Below are positions 45,280 through 55,003 of a DNA stretch of 64,000 nucleotides, in pieces. The first letter of the stretch is position 1, and each line of letters begins with the position of its first letter. A program made the position numbers and the translations under genes. The DNA is taken from contig JAVFKD010000002.1 of the NCBI GenBank assembly GCA_036429605.1, forward strand, positions 3,658,001 through 3,722,000, in the 5' to 3' direction. The stretch is from Cladobotryum mycophilum (lineage: Eukaryota; Ascomycota; Sordariomycetes; Hypocreales; Hypocreaceae). The notes beneath the pieces were generated by a model, which saw only the letters and a list, made by a program, of their open reading frames with translations, searched no databases and was not told the origin of the DNA.

Positions 45280-45744
45280 ATGTCAAGATACGATAAAGAC
45301 CTACTACCAATTCCCCTAATTCCACCCCAGAAGGCAAATCACGGTATCGCCCGCAGTCTTCCGCAAAAGGGATCACTACAGCAAAAACTGGATATTTCTG
45401 GGGTAACATGGAAACAGCAGATTTCCAAGCTACAGAAGCAAAACCAAAGGCTCCAACAAACCTTGGTTGAGCGGGACGAGAAGATCGTCCAGCTACAGAA
45501 AAAGATCACGGAGTATCAACAGTACATCAAGAAACAGACCGAGAACTTTGTCCAGATCACTCGAGCAGTACGCTCTGCCTTTGAGAACTATCGTGATAGG
45601 GCGGTCGCCATGCCGGAGGAGAGCCTTGAAGTGAGTCCCACCGACGAAATCATTCAAGCATACGCGGCATTCAGCGACAGTGATGAAGATTTCTTTAAGC
45701 CCCCTGGTTCCGGCCGAGCGCAGACCAGTCACGCCCACAGTTGA
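45280..45744 (+). CDS. coiled-coil hypothetical protein, 154 residues
   Basis: ATG at 45280 (MSRYDKDLLP...) follows a short C/T-rich leader. An ATG 11 nt earlier is in another frame. Residues about 42-92 (ISKLQKQNQRLQQTLVERDEKI...) form a strong coiled coil, followed by an acidic end (SDSDEDFF). No intron needed. It lies 130 bp after the previous gene on the same strand. Function unknown. Confidence 0.55.
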   Translation: MSRYDKDLLPIPLIPPQKANHGIARSLPQKGSLQQKLDISGVTWKQQISKLQKQNQRLQQTLVERDEKIVQLQKKITEYQQYIKKQTENFVQITRAVRSAFENYRDRAVAMPEESLEVSPTDEIIQAYAAFSDSDEDFFKPPGSGRAQTSHAHS

Positions 45745-46172
45745 AAAGTCCAGTCAGCACCGACAGTTCTTTTCCTACGCTTAATGCGGTGATGGCCTGA
45801 GATTCGTTGCAGGCGTCGTCACCAGCGCCACCCTCGCATTCAGGACCAACACCGAAGGTCTTGATGCCCGAAATATCGATGGAATTGGCGTGGGCACGGA
45901 GAATAACATTTGTAATTCGCCGAAAAGTGTGTGTTAGGATGGCAATGGATGTTAGTTGAGGTTTTACATGTAACTAAAGAAAACACAAATACATATTTGT
46001 CAAGCGCTGTTGATACTTTACGCATGCCTATCATTTCCCCATCTTGAAGTGGACCTCGCATTGACAGCATTGAAGTGAGCGGTTACAGACCGTATCGCTC
46101 TGGGTGGAGAAGGATCTTTTTTTTTTGCACGCCTTGAAGACGCGGAGTTAATTGATGAGCCGGGCGGTTATC

Positions 46173-46210
46173 AAAAGTCGAAAAAAGACCCCTGAGGACG
46201 AAAAAACGAC
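46173..46210 (+). promoter_or_regulatory. two GGTCGAAAA-type elements upstream of the 46.3-kb gene
   Basis: AAGTCGAAAAAAGACC (46175-46190) and AGGACGAAAAAACGAC (46195-46210) lie 138-175 bp before the ATG at 46348, preceded by GGGCGGTTAT, a word also seen beside the elements at 23.9 kb. Confidence 0.75.
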
Positions 46211-46347
46211 AAGCGTCCTGCAGTCCTTCGACCAAGGTACCGTGGTTAAGATATAAAGACCAAACAGTTCGAGAAAACGTAAATTTGCAACTAAACCCAT
46301 ACATTCTACATTCTCTCTAAAAGAAAAACCACTCCAAAAACCATATC

Positions 46348-46932
46348 ATGGCTCCTCTTACTTGCCAAGTTGTCGACGCACTTAACACCGGCGTTCCAGG
46401 TGTGCATGTCAGTCTTGATTGTTGGGACAAGTCTTGCAACCCCCTCGCCAGACTACGATCCGTTACCGGAAGTGACGGAGGAATTTACTTATGGTTCCCT
46501 ACCGCACTAGCTGCGGCCGGTGAAACTGAACCACAAATTGTGGACACCGCGAACATCACCCAAATCACGTTAACCTTCTTTCCTCGCTCTGTCTCTGTAG
46601 CTCCCTGGTTGAGCGTCGCCGCGAATCTTTACCTTCCAGGCCAGCCTTGTCATGGAGTCATCCTTCACCTCGTTACAACCCCGTGGCTGGAGCACACAGT
46701 GCACCCCGTTGCGGGTCCCATGAGACGGCCAATTGCGGCTTCCCGTGATGATACGCCGTCTCCGTTGCTGCTGCCCCCACCTGTCTTTACGCCTCCCGGC
46801 GTCAAAGAGCAGGCAGAGGCGAGCGGATCAGACGCTGAGAGGGAGGCGAACACAATCATTGTCCGAAAGAGGAAGTTAGCATTTGAGGGCGGGGAGAAGG
46901 AGTCCAGAACTACACGACGACGCTTAGTTTGA
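46348..46932 (+). CDS. transthyretin/HIUase-like fold protein with basic tail
   Basis: ATG at 46348, single exon, 194 residues. Residues 1-110 resemble the transthyretin / 5-hydroxyisourate hydrolase fold: LTCQVVDALNTGVPGVHVSL at the start, TGSDGGIYL in the middle, and PGQPCHGVILHL where the family has its strand before the C-terminal signature. The typical C-terminal YRGS signature is absent, so enzymatic activity is doubtful. The last 50 residues are polar and end in basic clusters (VRKRKLAF, TTRRRLV), a possible nuclear signal. The fold call is by pattern only. Confidence 0.55.
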   Translation: MAPLTCQVVDALNTGVPGVHVSLDCWDKSCNPLARLRSVTGSDGGIYLWFPTALAAAGETEPQIVDTANITQITLTFFPRSVSVAPWLSVAANLYLPGQPCHGVILHLVTTPWLEHTVHPVAGPMRRPIAASRDDTPSPLLLPPPVFTPPGVKEQAEASGSDAEREANTIIVRKRKLAFEGGEKESRTTRRRLV

Positions 46933-47232
46933 TATATTAAGACTGCAAAGGTTGGGTTGTTTGGTGGCTGGGGTCTAATTAATACGCTCTCTTTATCCTA
47001 TAAATGCAATAATTCTTGTTTGATTTTTCTCTCGAGTTCAGAAGTCACAGCATTTGCTACCGTTTGGTCATCATTTTGTTTACAAGCTACTCTTATGCCG
47101 GCAAATATGCAGTCTTTCCCGCATCATCTCTGTGAGAGGGACCATCAAGTCGCGCCCACACAAGCGAATATGCACCATATTTCGCAGAATCGTCGATTCA
47201 GTAGAAATTACCCCTAACCCACGCAAACAGCC

Positions 47233-47694
47233 ATGGTACCTGTGTCACAAAACCATCATCATAATGGTCACCAACTCTGCGAGCAAAGGTCCTCTTTGCT
47301 TTCTGAACTCATCATCAGACAAGAAGCTCAGACTCAAAATCTTGAACATCAACTGGCGCTTTCAAATGCAAGAAGCCAACAGCTTGCTCAGGAAGTACTT
47401 TCGCTGCGCCGTCTAGTACGCTTCCCCCTTTCTGCTACATTTACGCAACAAGGCTGACGCTGATTCAAGGTCCCGTGGAACCCCTGGTATCCTTCTCATT
47501 CTAAACATCAGACCGATACCACTGCGGGAATCGCCACTCAGCCACACGGGATGCCGCAAGAAGAGATCCGTGGTGGGAGGCAAGATGTCGGCGAAGCCCG
47601 ACCAGAAAGCGTGGGTGGTCAGCATTCAGTCAGTCGAGTGAAAGGCGATGGGGATTTGCCAGTCGGGGTCAATAGGCCGAGACAGCGTAATTAG
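47233..47694 (+). CDS. small coiled-coil protein, two exons, 135 residues
   Basis: Exon 1 47233-47415 (MVPVSQNHHHNG..., with LIIRQEAQTQNLEHQLALSN as coiled coil) and exon 2 47470-47694 are joined in phase 0 by a 54-nt intron (GTACGC donor, GCTGAC branch, AAG acceptor). Exon 2 is polar and Gly/Arg-rich. The start lies in GCCATGG. No family recognised. The gap 47695-48609 contains a T8-A10 run but no supported gene. Confidence 0.55.
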
Positions 47695-48609
47695 CCCATG
47701 TTGGTGGCATGGCGAAAAGTCAAGGGGATTGGTTTGCTCTACGACATGGAACAAAATGTTGTTGGCTCTACCATTTGTTTAGTTTTAGCCCCGAATAGTG
47801 TTAGTTTAGTTCTACTAGAAGCATATGCAGCATTTGTTACCACTGGAAATATTAATGAAATAGCCGGCGGCCTTCCAATAATATATGTGATCAATGCATT
47901 TCGTTGCTGACCAACATAATTCGCCAGGTCGGCGGTCGGATATTCATTTGATGTTCGTGTCGACAATCAGGTGACAAAAGCGCTATGCGCGGCATTCTGA
48001 TGGGCCGAAACAGTGCTCCGGTGGGTACTATACTCAGCCTTACCACACAAAGCTTAGTCCGTTACCGACGGGACGGATCGCCCCTGTCATCCGTGTGCAA
48101 CGCTATCTTGCTCATGTCACCCCATCACACGCCTCACCCCACGGCTCCTCGGTCGATGTCCGTAGTTCTATCTTCGGACATCACGGTAGGACTTGAGGTT
48201 TTTTTTTAAAAAAAAAACCGGGTGCCTTATCCGTCTCTCCGTGTCTATACTTGCATGTGAATGGTTTAGTCCTATGATCTTTCTTGGCTCGCCGCGCTGT
48301 TGTCTCGGCGTAACTTATACGAGTACATGCCCATGCGCGAGCGCTAGCGCATGGCACCTTGACGACCTGGATGCATGTTGGCTCTAACGACGGTGATGCT
48401 GACCATCATACATTCGAACCCCTCTCCTGTCGGCGAAAATCTCTTTATCATGCCACATTGCGAACTTTTTTTGTCGTGGGCCTTGGTACGGCTTACCAAC
48501 AATGACATTTCACAGGGCGCAGCAATCAGTTTTAGCACAAGGTTACGTTGATAAAAATTTCATTTGAGGCAAACTCCTCTTGCGTCATGATCTAGAACGG
48601 CAGGCGTGC

Positions 48610-49406
48610 TCAGTTCTGAAATATCCACCCGCCAGCGCGCTCCTCGACTAGCAGCTCGATGCTAAGTTTAAATGTCTCTGTCTTACAACTTGCCCAATCA
48701 ATCAAATCTCCAGCCTGTGTGGTAAATTTCGAAAAGTCCGCCTCGCTGAAGGCATAACGGCTAAGAGTACAAACAGTTGAGATTAATGTGAGCCTCACGC
48801 CCTTTACATTGTGTCCCCCAGGAATCTCTTCCAAGAGCTCGGCTAGCGTCGCAGCTTTGAAATCGGGCCTTGGACGCCATTCATGACTCTCAAAATGTTC
48901 GCTGTCATGCCTGTAGACCTCATATTTCACCTCCGCCGGCTCCTGGTACATGAGACGGCTATCTAGGCCCAACAGTCGTCGAAGCGGTCTGGAATGATCG
49001 GGAGGGTCTGGACATGGCGTTGGGTCTCTCGTAAGATGCTTGATGTATCGAAAGAAGAGCATTGGCACCATGTCGTAAAGTCTGTGAGACCTTTATTAGC
49101 TTCGCGTGGTTCGGGTCGCAGAAAGGCATACTTCTCGGTATTGTTCGTCATCTCCATCATAAAGGGGCTATCATCCGGCCAAAACATTTTCCTGGTAGCA
49201 TCCAGGAACGTGTCGGACAGTACCTCCAGATGTTTTCTGTCCCATTGCCAGTCCAATAGATCAGTCCCTTTCGTGCCGTCGTCTGCGGTGTATTCGGAGA
49301 CGAAATTTTGCATGCTGTCCAGTAATATAGTAGTTTTCAAGTCGTTAGGCTCATAACCAAGCGCTCTTACGAGCTCATCAAGCGAAGAAGTCTGATCACA
49401 AGCCAT
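48610..49406 (-). CDS. hypothetical protein, one frame break
   Basis: ATG at 49406 (MACDQTSSLDELV...) opens a frame that reads to about 49090; a second frame then continues to the stop at 48610. One extra A near 49089-49092 (AATAAAGG) would join them (...NKRSHRLYDMVPMLFF...). Joined length about 265 residues, with Trp- and Asp-rich motifs (LLDWQWDRKHLEVL) and no membrane segment. I do not recognise the family. Confidence 0.5.
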
Positions 49407-49616
49407 GGTGAAAGATACGCTTTGGATTAATACAAATTCGTTGCGGGTTGTGAGAACATACGAAGTGCAGGAAGTAGACTTAGTTTAAATACTCATTCAA
49501 TTACTACCGAGGTACTTCCAGAGCACCGAGTTAGCAGCGAGCCAGCCCGCTGCGCTCGTACACCCTTGAATTAGAAATAGAATACCGCCCCACACATACC
49601 TTAGTCTTAGTCGGAT

Positions 49617-50990
49617 TTACAGGATCCAAGACCATGGCGTGGCGTCTCGGAAATCAGAGTGGACAGTCCCTGATCTCGCCAGCGTGTGCATTTCCCAACC
49701 ACTCTTCAACACGTACCTCCCCACAGAGCTGCGAAAGCATCGAGCTCTGAGAGCATCAGGGCTTTCCGTATTAGTTGCAATTATATTTCCAAGACGCAGG
49801 CGGCCAGATTCTCTCGACTTCGCAAAGGTGGTCTTGTTTGCTCCATAACACCCCTGCATCATGCTTTGAAGTCCCACGATGCGCCCACCAAATTCAGTCC
49901 ATGAAATCGTGTTAATATTTTTCCGCCTCTTCTCCAACCAGTCAAGTAGTGTAGGGTAATACTGCTCCGGCATGAATTCGCGAAAAATATTCCCATAATC
50001 AACATGAAACGCCTCATTGTCTGTTAAAGTTCGCGGTCTTGACCCTCCATGGAGTTTCGCATCGGTAAAGAGGAAGCCTCTCTTAGTATACTTTTTAACT
50101 GCGTGCAAAACTTTCTCATCATGCTTACCGAAGGCAGGCTTCCAAAGTGTTGCTTGTTTCGCACTTGCCTTCGAGTAGTACATGTGACTTGCACACCAGC
50201 CTCCGATAAAACACTGAACATGGCTGGCATAAAATGCCTTGATAAAGGTCATGCAGCCCTTGATCCCGGCGTAATATCGCCCGATAATGAGCTGTACTTT
50301 TTCACGGCCCCTCGAAGTCTGGATTTCGCCATGAAGGATATTGAAAGATCTTCCTAGAGGGTCATTATAAGGAATTTCTTCGGCGTCGCGGACTGACGAT
50401 TGCTCGTGTGGCACAAAAGAAATGTTATTCTTGGAATCTAGGTGCATGTCGAATTTATCAACACCGCTAGGTGCCTTCGAGGTGTTCTCTCTGTAGACAC
50501 GGGCGATATTGTAAAGCTGCTCCCCTAAGATGGATGCGGATGCTGCCTCATCTCCTTGACGGTCTAGCCACGAATGGAGAGCCTCAAGCATACGCCGACT
50601 CATAGTGGCCTTCCCCTCTTGGAACAAATCAGCTGCAATGACATCCGCGTTCATGTGCCAGTCAACGCCGCAGAGTTGAAGAGCGTTCACCATGTCAATG
50701 ACTGATTCCTTGTAGGCTGGGACATAAAAGTCCCAGTCTGAGTCAGGCCGGGCTGATCCGGGGATGAAGAATTCTAAGGCTCGAGAGCCACTCAGGACGC
50801 ACCCCGAATCGAACATTGCCGACATTAGAGTCAGGGGGTAGTCGAAAGTGGTCTGGAAGTATGCCACTGGGTTGATCCGCTCTTCATAGCAAGATTTTAA
50901 AACACTGCTTTCCGGAAAACAGTTCTTCATAGTCAAAGCATCGCTAATGCTGAGCTTCTTCATGATTTCCATGATGGTATGGGAGGACAT
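49617..50990 (-). CDS. nucleotidyltransferase-fold protein
   Basis: Uninterrupted 457-residue frame from ATG at 50990. Near residue 65-95 it reads CVLSGSRALEFF then PDSDWDFYVP, the GS ... D-x-D pattern of the polymerase-beta-type nucleotidyltransferase superfamily, with both acidic metal ligands present. Fungal proteins with this GSRALEYF/DSDWDFY signature are common but mostly uncharacterised; relatives in bacteria include the catalytic part of AbiE-type systems, which is only a fold-level parallel. No partner gene is evident. Its promoter has the shared GGTCGAAAA element. Nucleotide-transfer activity is predicted, substrate unknown. Confidence 0.65.
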   Translation of the reverse strand: MSSHTIMEIMKKLSISDALTMKNCFPESSVLKSCYEERINPVAYFQTTFDYPLTLMSAMFDSGCVLSGSRALEFFIPGSARPDSDWDFYVPAYKESVIDMVNALQLCGVDWHMNADVIAADLFQEGKATMSRRMLEALHSWLDRQGDEAASASILGEQLYNIARVYRENTSKAPSGVDKFDMHLDSKNNISFVPHEQSSVRDAEEIPYNDPLGRSFNILHGEIQTSRGREKVQLIIGRYYAGIKGCMTFIKAFYASHVQCFIGGWCASHMYYSKASAKQATLWKPAFGKHDEKVLHAVKKYTKRGFLFTDAKLHGGSRPRTLTDNEAFHVDYGNIFREFMPEQYYPTLLDWLEKRRKNINTISWTEFGGRIVGLQSMMQGCYGANKTTFAKSRESGRLRLGNIIATNTESPDALRARCFRSSVGRYVLKSGWEMHTLARSGTVHSDFRDATPWSWIL

Positions 50991-51190
50991 TTTGCCGATT
51001 TGCTTGCTCTGTGGTAGGACGTGGGTATTGGATGAATATGAACGCTGGTGTTGCTGATGGTATGATGGTATGATGGTGCTGAAGTTTTTATTTTGGTTGT
51101 GTCGTTGTTGATGGTGTTTGGTTTGCTCAGCTTTTTTTGCAATCAGGGATCCATACCTGGAGTATTTAAGGACGAGGCCATTGTAACCAA

Positions 51191-51291
51191 GCGACTAAAA
51201 ACGACCCCATCGATGTTCATTCAGGACGAAAATAAGACCTCTGTGCTTCTGTTGCATGCGTTATTTTTAGTTCGCCTTTTTTCGACCTCGA
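51191..51291. promoter_or_regulatory. three GGTCGAAAA-type elements upstream of the nucleotidyltransferase-fold gene
   Basis: Copies at about 51191-51207 (CGACTAAAAACGACC), 51223-51241 (AGGACGAAAATAAGACC) and 51272-51291 (CGCCTTTTTTCGACCTCG). They are about 200-300 bp before the minus-strand start at 50990. Confidence 0.7.
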
Positions 51292-51859
51292 CGGCGGCTA
51301 CAATCCACTAGCATTAGATCACATAACCTTTGGCATTGCCGTGGTCAGGTTACAACTATGTACATCTTGCCAGACGAAAAGATACATTGGAATGATCGCT
51401 CATTTAATTATTGAACTGTATATATTTTACTCCCATACAATGAAATCAGATAACTCGCTCGGGAGTAAAAGCTATTACCAGTAGTATGTGAGCGAAAGAC
51501 CTCGCCAGACATAAAAACAATCCGTAAATACCAGTACCTGAACCACTAACTCACAACGCACCCATCGGTATATCTACCAGTAACCTGTTCGGCCGCCTGA
51601 GGTACCGATTTGTACCAGCAGGTAGGAGACACATAGAAGATAATACTAGTAAGAACATGCTATAGAGTGTTAACAACTGGTAACTTGAAAGGCACTGCGT
51701 ACTTGTACTAGTAATTCGAGTCTGGGATTACTAGTAATTGTAGAGGGCGGTCCTGATTTGCCAGTAACTGGACGGCAAAAGTTAGTGGTAGCTGTGGAGG
51801 CCTGGTAGCCGCCTTGCAGTCGTCACCAGTACTCCACTGTTACTGGCAATTAACCTATA

Positions 51860-53714
51860 AGTCAGACCACCCAGGTCCCGACCACCCCCACTTTCCGGCC
51901 ACCTAATTTACGTCCAACCACCTCATGACCTATATCATTCCAACCGCATTTTCTCTACCAATTCTTATCGTATCAAAAAGATAATTAGATTTTTGGAATC
52001 CTCATGCCTCGTTATACTGAAAATGATATCAAATATGCCATACAAGCTGTTCTGGACGGCTCATCTCTGCGCGAGGCTTGCCTCAAGTGGGGAGTCCCTA
52101 GGACAACCCTTTCAGACCGGATAAAAGGTTCAGCAACAAAGGCAGTTGCTATGGAGCACCTTCAGAGGCTTTCCAAGGAACAAGAAATACACCTCCGTGA
52201 GTGGGTTCTTGGCCAAGCCTCCCTAGGGCTGCCACCAACACATAAGAGACTCAAGGAATTTGCAACCCGGATCATCGAGGCTAGTGGTGACCAACGACCA
52301 CTTGGAAAACGGTGGTTGACCGGTTTTTTAGCTAGAAACCCGGAAGTTAAGACTATCAGAGGCAAGCAAATGGATTCTGTACGCATCAACGGGGCTACGA
52401 CTAAGATTATCAAGGATTTCTTTTACCTGCTGGAGCTACCGTTGATTAAGGGCATCCCCCAGAAAATCGATATAATATGGATGAAACTGGGATCCTAGAA
52501 GGCCAGGGAACTAATGGTCTGGTCCTTGGTAGCTCATCAGTTCGTCAGACGATAAAAAAACAACCTGGAACGCGTTGTTGGACCACAATCATCGAGTGTA
52601 TCTCAGCAACAGGTCGGGCTCTTAGTCCGTTGGTTGTTTTCAAGGGCCAGACCGTTCAACAACAATGGTTCCCTGACGAGATGAGTTTTCTAGCAAATTG
52701 GCAATTTGCTGCAACTTCTAAGGGCTGGACAAACAACGAGACAGCCGTAGCTTGGCTACGAGAGGTCTTTATCCCCCAGACAAGGAATAGATCAAGCCCA
52801 AGAGTTCTTCTGGTTGTTGATGGCCACGGGAGTCATACAACCGATGATTTTATGTACGAATGCTACAGAAACAACATATATATCTTATTTTTACCTCCAC
52901 ATACATCTCATGTTCTTCAACCTCTTGATATCTCGATTTTTTCGCCCGTCAAGACAGCCTATCGCAGAGCTATAGAGAAATACCCAGATGCCTTTGATTC
53001 CTCGCCCGCGGGCAAGATGACGTTCCTATGTTGTTATCATACAGCTCGTCTAGCAGCCTTGACATTAAAAAACATCAAAAACGGGTTCCTTGGCTCTGGG
53101 TTGTGGCCAGTTAACCCGGCCAAACCTCTGTTGAGCCGTCTTCTTCTTGAGAACCAAAGGGGCCAAACCCAAGTTCCAGAAACGCCGAAATTGGTGCCGT
53201 TAGAAGCCCAAGAGAACAGGGAACCTAAGACAATTGTTTTTATTACCCCAACAAGGTCCCAGCAGCTTCGTGGCCTTGTGGATCTATTCCACTTGGACGA
53301 CCCTGCGATCCGGCTACTATTCAGGAAGATTGGCAAAGGTCTAGACCAACAAAACACCAAGCTGGCCGAAGCTGATGCCAAAATCAAGGAACTAGAGCAT
53401 CTTGTTCATGTTTACCGGCCCCGGAAGAGGCAAAAGGTCACAGAAGACTTGAACAGTCGATTTATTAGGATCAAGGATGTTCTTGCAACAAGGAAGCGTT
53501 ACAGAGAGCTATTGGCACCGAACCGGGCTGCAGAATTGATTTCTTCATACAGCTTGCAAGACCTATGTTATGAATTTTATCTAGAATAGAAAAAAACACC
53601 AAAAAAACAGTTGTGATGCTGTTGTGTTCATATGATTCCGCTGCGTTCCTTGTGATGTGTGGTGTTTTGAGGTGGCCGGAAAGTGGGGGTGGTCGGGACC
53701 TGGGTGGTCTGACT
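51860..53714 (+). mobile_element. pogo/Fot-type DNA transposon, 1,855 bp
   Basis: Perfect 45-bp terminal inverted repeats (51860-51904 and 53670-53714, beginning AGTCAGACCACCCAGG) are flanked by TA on both sides (51858-51859 and 53715-53716), the expected target duplication. One transposase frame fills the inside. Perfect terminal repeats imply recent insertion. Confidence 0.95.
52004..53589 (+). pseudogene. pogo-type DDE transposase, one frame break
   Basis: Transposases of this type cut and paste the element at TA sites. ATG at 52004 (MPRYTENDIKYAIQ) begins a psq-type helix-turn-helix (LREACLKWGVPRTTLSDRI) followed by a CENP-B-type DNA-binding helix region (PLGKRWLTGFLARNPEV). The catalytic domain follows in a frame shifted by one: first Asp in NMDETG, second in VVDGHGSH, third in LQPLDI. 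The break sits at a five-C run (52456-52460); six C would give PPENRYNMDETG, the normal family sequence. A coiled-coil-like C-terminus follows (KLAEADAKIKELEHL). With the shift the copy is inactive unless it is a sequencing error. Confidence 0.9.
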
Positions 53715-54132
53715 TAACAGGTACTGGTACATTCGGTATGCGCTGGTTTAGTTACCGCTAACCAACACAACGTATTGCTGGTAAGTTAGAAGGGGGTTTA
53801 AAATAAGACCTAAGAAACTGGTACTTGGAATGTGAGGTTACTGGTAGAGCGAGTTTCAAGGAGAATTAGTACTGGTACCTGGACTTACGAAGTTACTAGC
53901 AAAGTGCGCAGAGCGTCTAGATAAAAATTGATAATAACTGCTGGTATCTTGCATTGACAGATTGTCCCGGCTGAGGTACCAGCAGTTCTCGCCAGTACTC
54001 TCGGCTCCACGCTCCATCATTCTCTTCACACGTTTATTACTGGTAGCGTCTGGTCTTTTTAAGGAGCGGAGGTGGGATATTTTACCAGTAATCTCACAGG
54101 CAAAACAGGAAAAACAGCACGTAAAAAATTAT

Positions 54133-54624
54133 TTAATTTACGCGGGAGGTTACTGGACATCCTGGAATTCCATACACACCACCCATCGTCCAAAGAATTA
54201 CATCGACTAACCACCAGACACCCAAACCACCCAAAGTCAGGAGCTTGAGATATCCCAAATAGATGCGAGTAGCATAAAACTGATCCAGTCCCCAAGGGCC
54301 GCAAAAGACTGCGAGACGAACTGCAGTGCGCTCTTGGTAGTAACAATACATCTCCGAGCCTTCGTTTCCGGTCTCATCATGATTCCATGCTGGACGTCGG
54401 TGATTTTCTGCCCCGCAATCAGCACCTTCAAGGCTTCAACCTGTTTAGTATTACACAGTAAACCTACCGTAGTAAAAATAAACAATTGCTATGCTTAGCC
54501 ATATTGTTATCAAATAGAAAAGGAACAAGATACGCAAGTATTTGCGACGTGACCAAATCACAGCGACAAAGTCCCTGAGGACTGTTAAGCGGTGACTGGC
54601 GAGGGCGGACAGCGGGAAGATCAT
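54133..54624 (-). CDS. TM2-domain membrane protein, two exons
   Basis: Exon 1 54624-54468 (MIFPLSALASHRL...) ends in a membrane span (RILFLFYLITIWLSIAIVYFYY); a 42-nt intron (GTAGGT donor, ACTAAAC branch, AAG acceptor) leads to exon 2 54425-54133. Exon 2 contains a clear TM2 domain: two hydrophobic spans with CGPWGLDQFYATRIYLG and the conserved LLTLGGLGVWWLVDVILW, ending GGVYGIPGCP as in fungal members. Product 149 residues. TM2 proteins sit in membranes; the role in fungi is not established. Its 3' end borders the repeat array. Confidence 0.8.
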
Positions 54625-54711
54625 TGTTCAAGTTGACGGCGTGACAATGGTGTGCGATGTGTAAGTGGCATGAACGAAAACCGCTCTTGGGACCGCTGGG
54701 GTAGGGGGCAT

Positions 54712-54969
54712 CTAATCCATATAATTATTTCCGTGTCTAAATAAGGTCCGCATTGTACAGTCTGTTTCATTGATCCCAAACTGAACCTGTTGGTCCCCAC
54801 GTCCAGGGGTCTTAAATTGAACCCTTGGAGAGAAGGCGGGCGGCAAGGTGGACGAAAATAAAGCCCATGGGCGCGTATGAATGCACCCCGAACTTCTGCT
54901 GCGGCGCCTAGCCATGAGGTAACAAACGAAAGCTATAAATACCAGAGGTGTGAGATATGTGATAGACAT
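54712..54969 (-). CDS. possible small membrane-anchored protein, 85 residues
   Basis: ATG at 54969 with an N-terminal hydrophobic span (YLTPLVFIAFVCYLMA) followed by RRRSRSS, a standard stop-transfer signal. The rest is polar. It precedes the TM2 gene on the same strand by about 90 bp. No family recognised. Confidence 0.4.
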   Translation of the reverse strand: MSITYLTPLVFIAFVCYLMARRRSRSSGCIHTRPWALFSSTLPPAFSPRVQFKTPGRGDQQVQFGINETDCTMRTLFRHGNNYMD

Positions 54970-55003
54970 GAATTACTATGCGAATTAACCCAAAACCTCC
55001 AAA

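Larger units (their letters stand above)
51465..54090. repeat. array of TACYRGTA palindromes (array 2), split by a transposon
   Basis: TACCAGTA, TACTAGTA, TACTGGTA and close variants occur about 13 times in 51465-51857 and about 10 times in 53716-54090. Between them lies a pogo-like element, so the original array was about 770 bp. Part of it (51706-51776) aligns with array 1 (24316-24382) in the same orientation. Confidence 0.8.

Noticed and set aside
52004..53589. Programmed frameshift in the transposase
   Set aside because: The break is at a plain C run with no slippery heptamer or evident downstream structure, and the same kind of break occurs in unrelated genes here.
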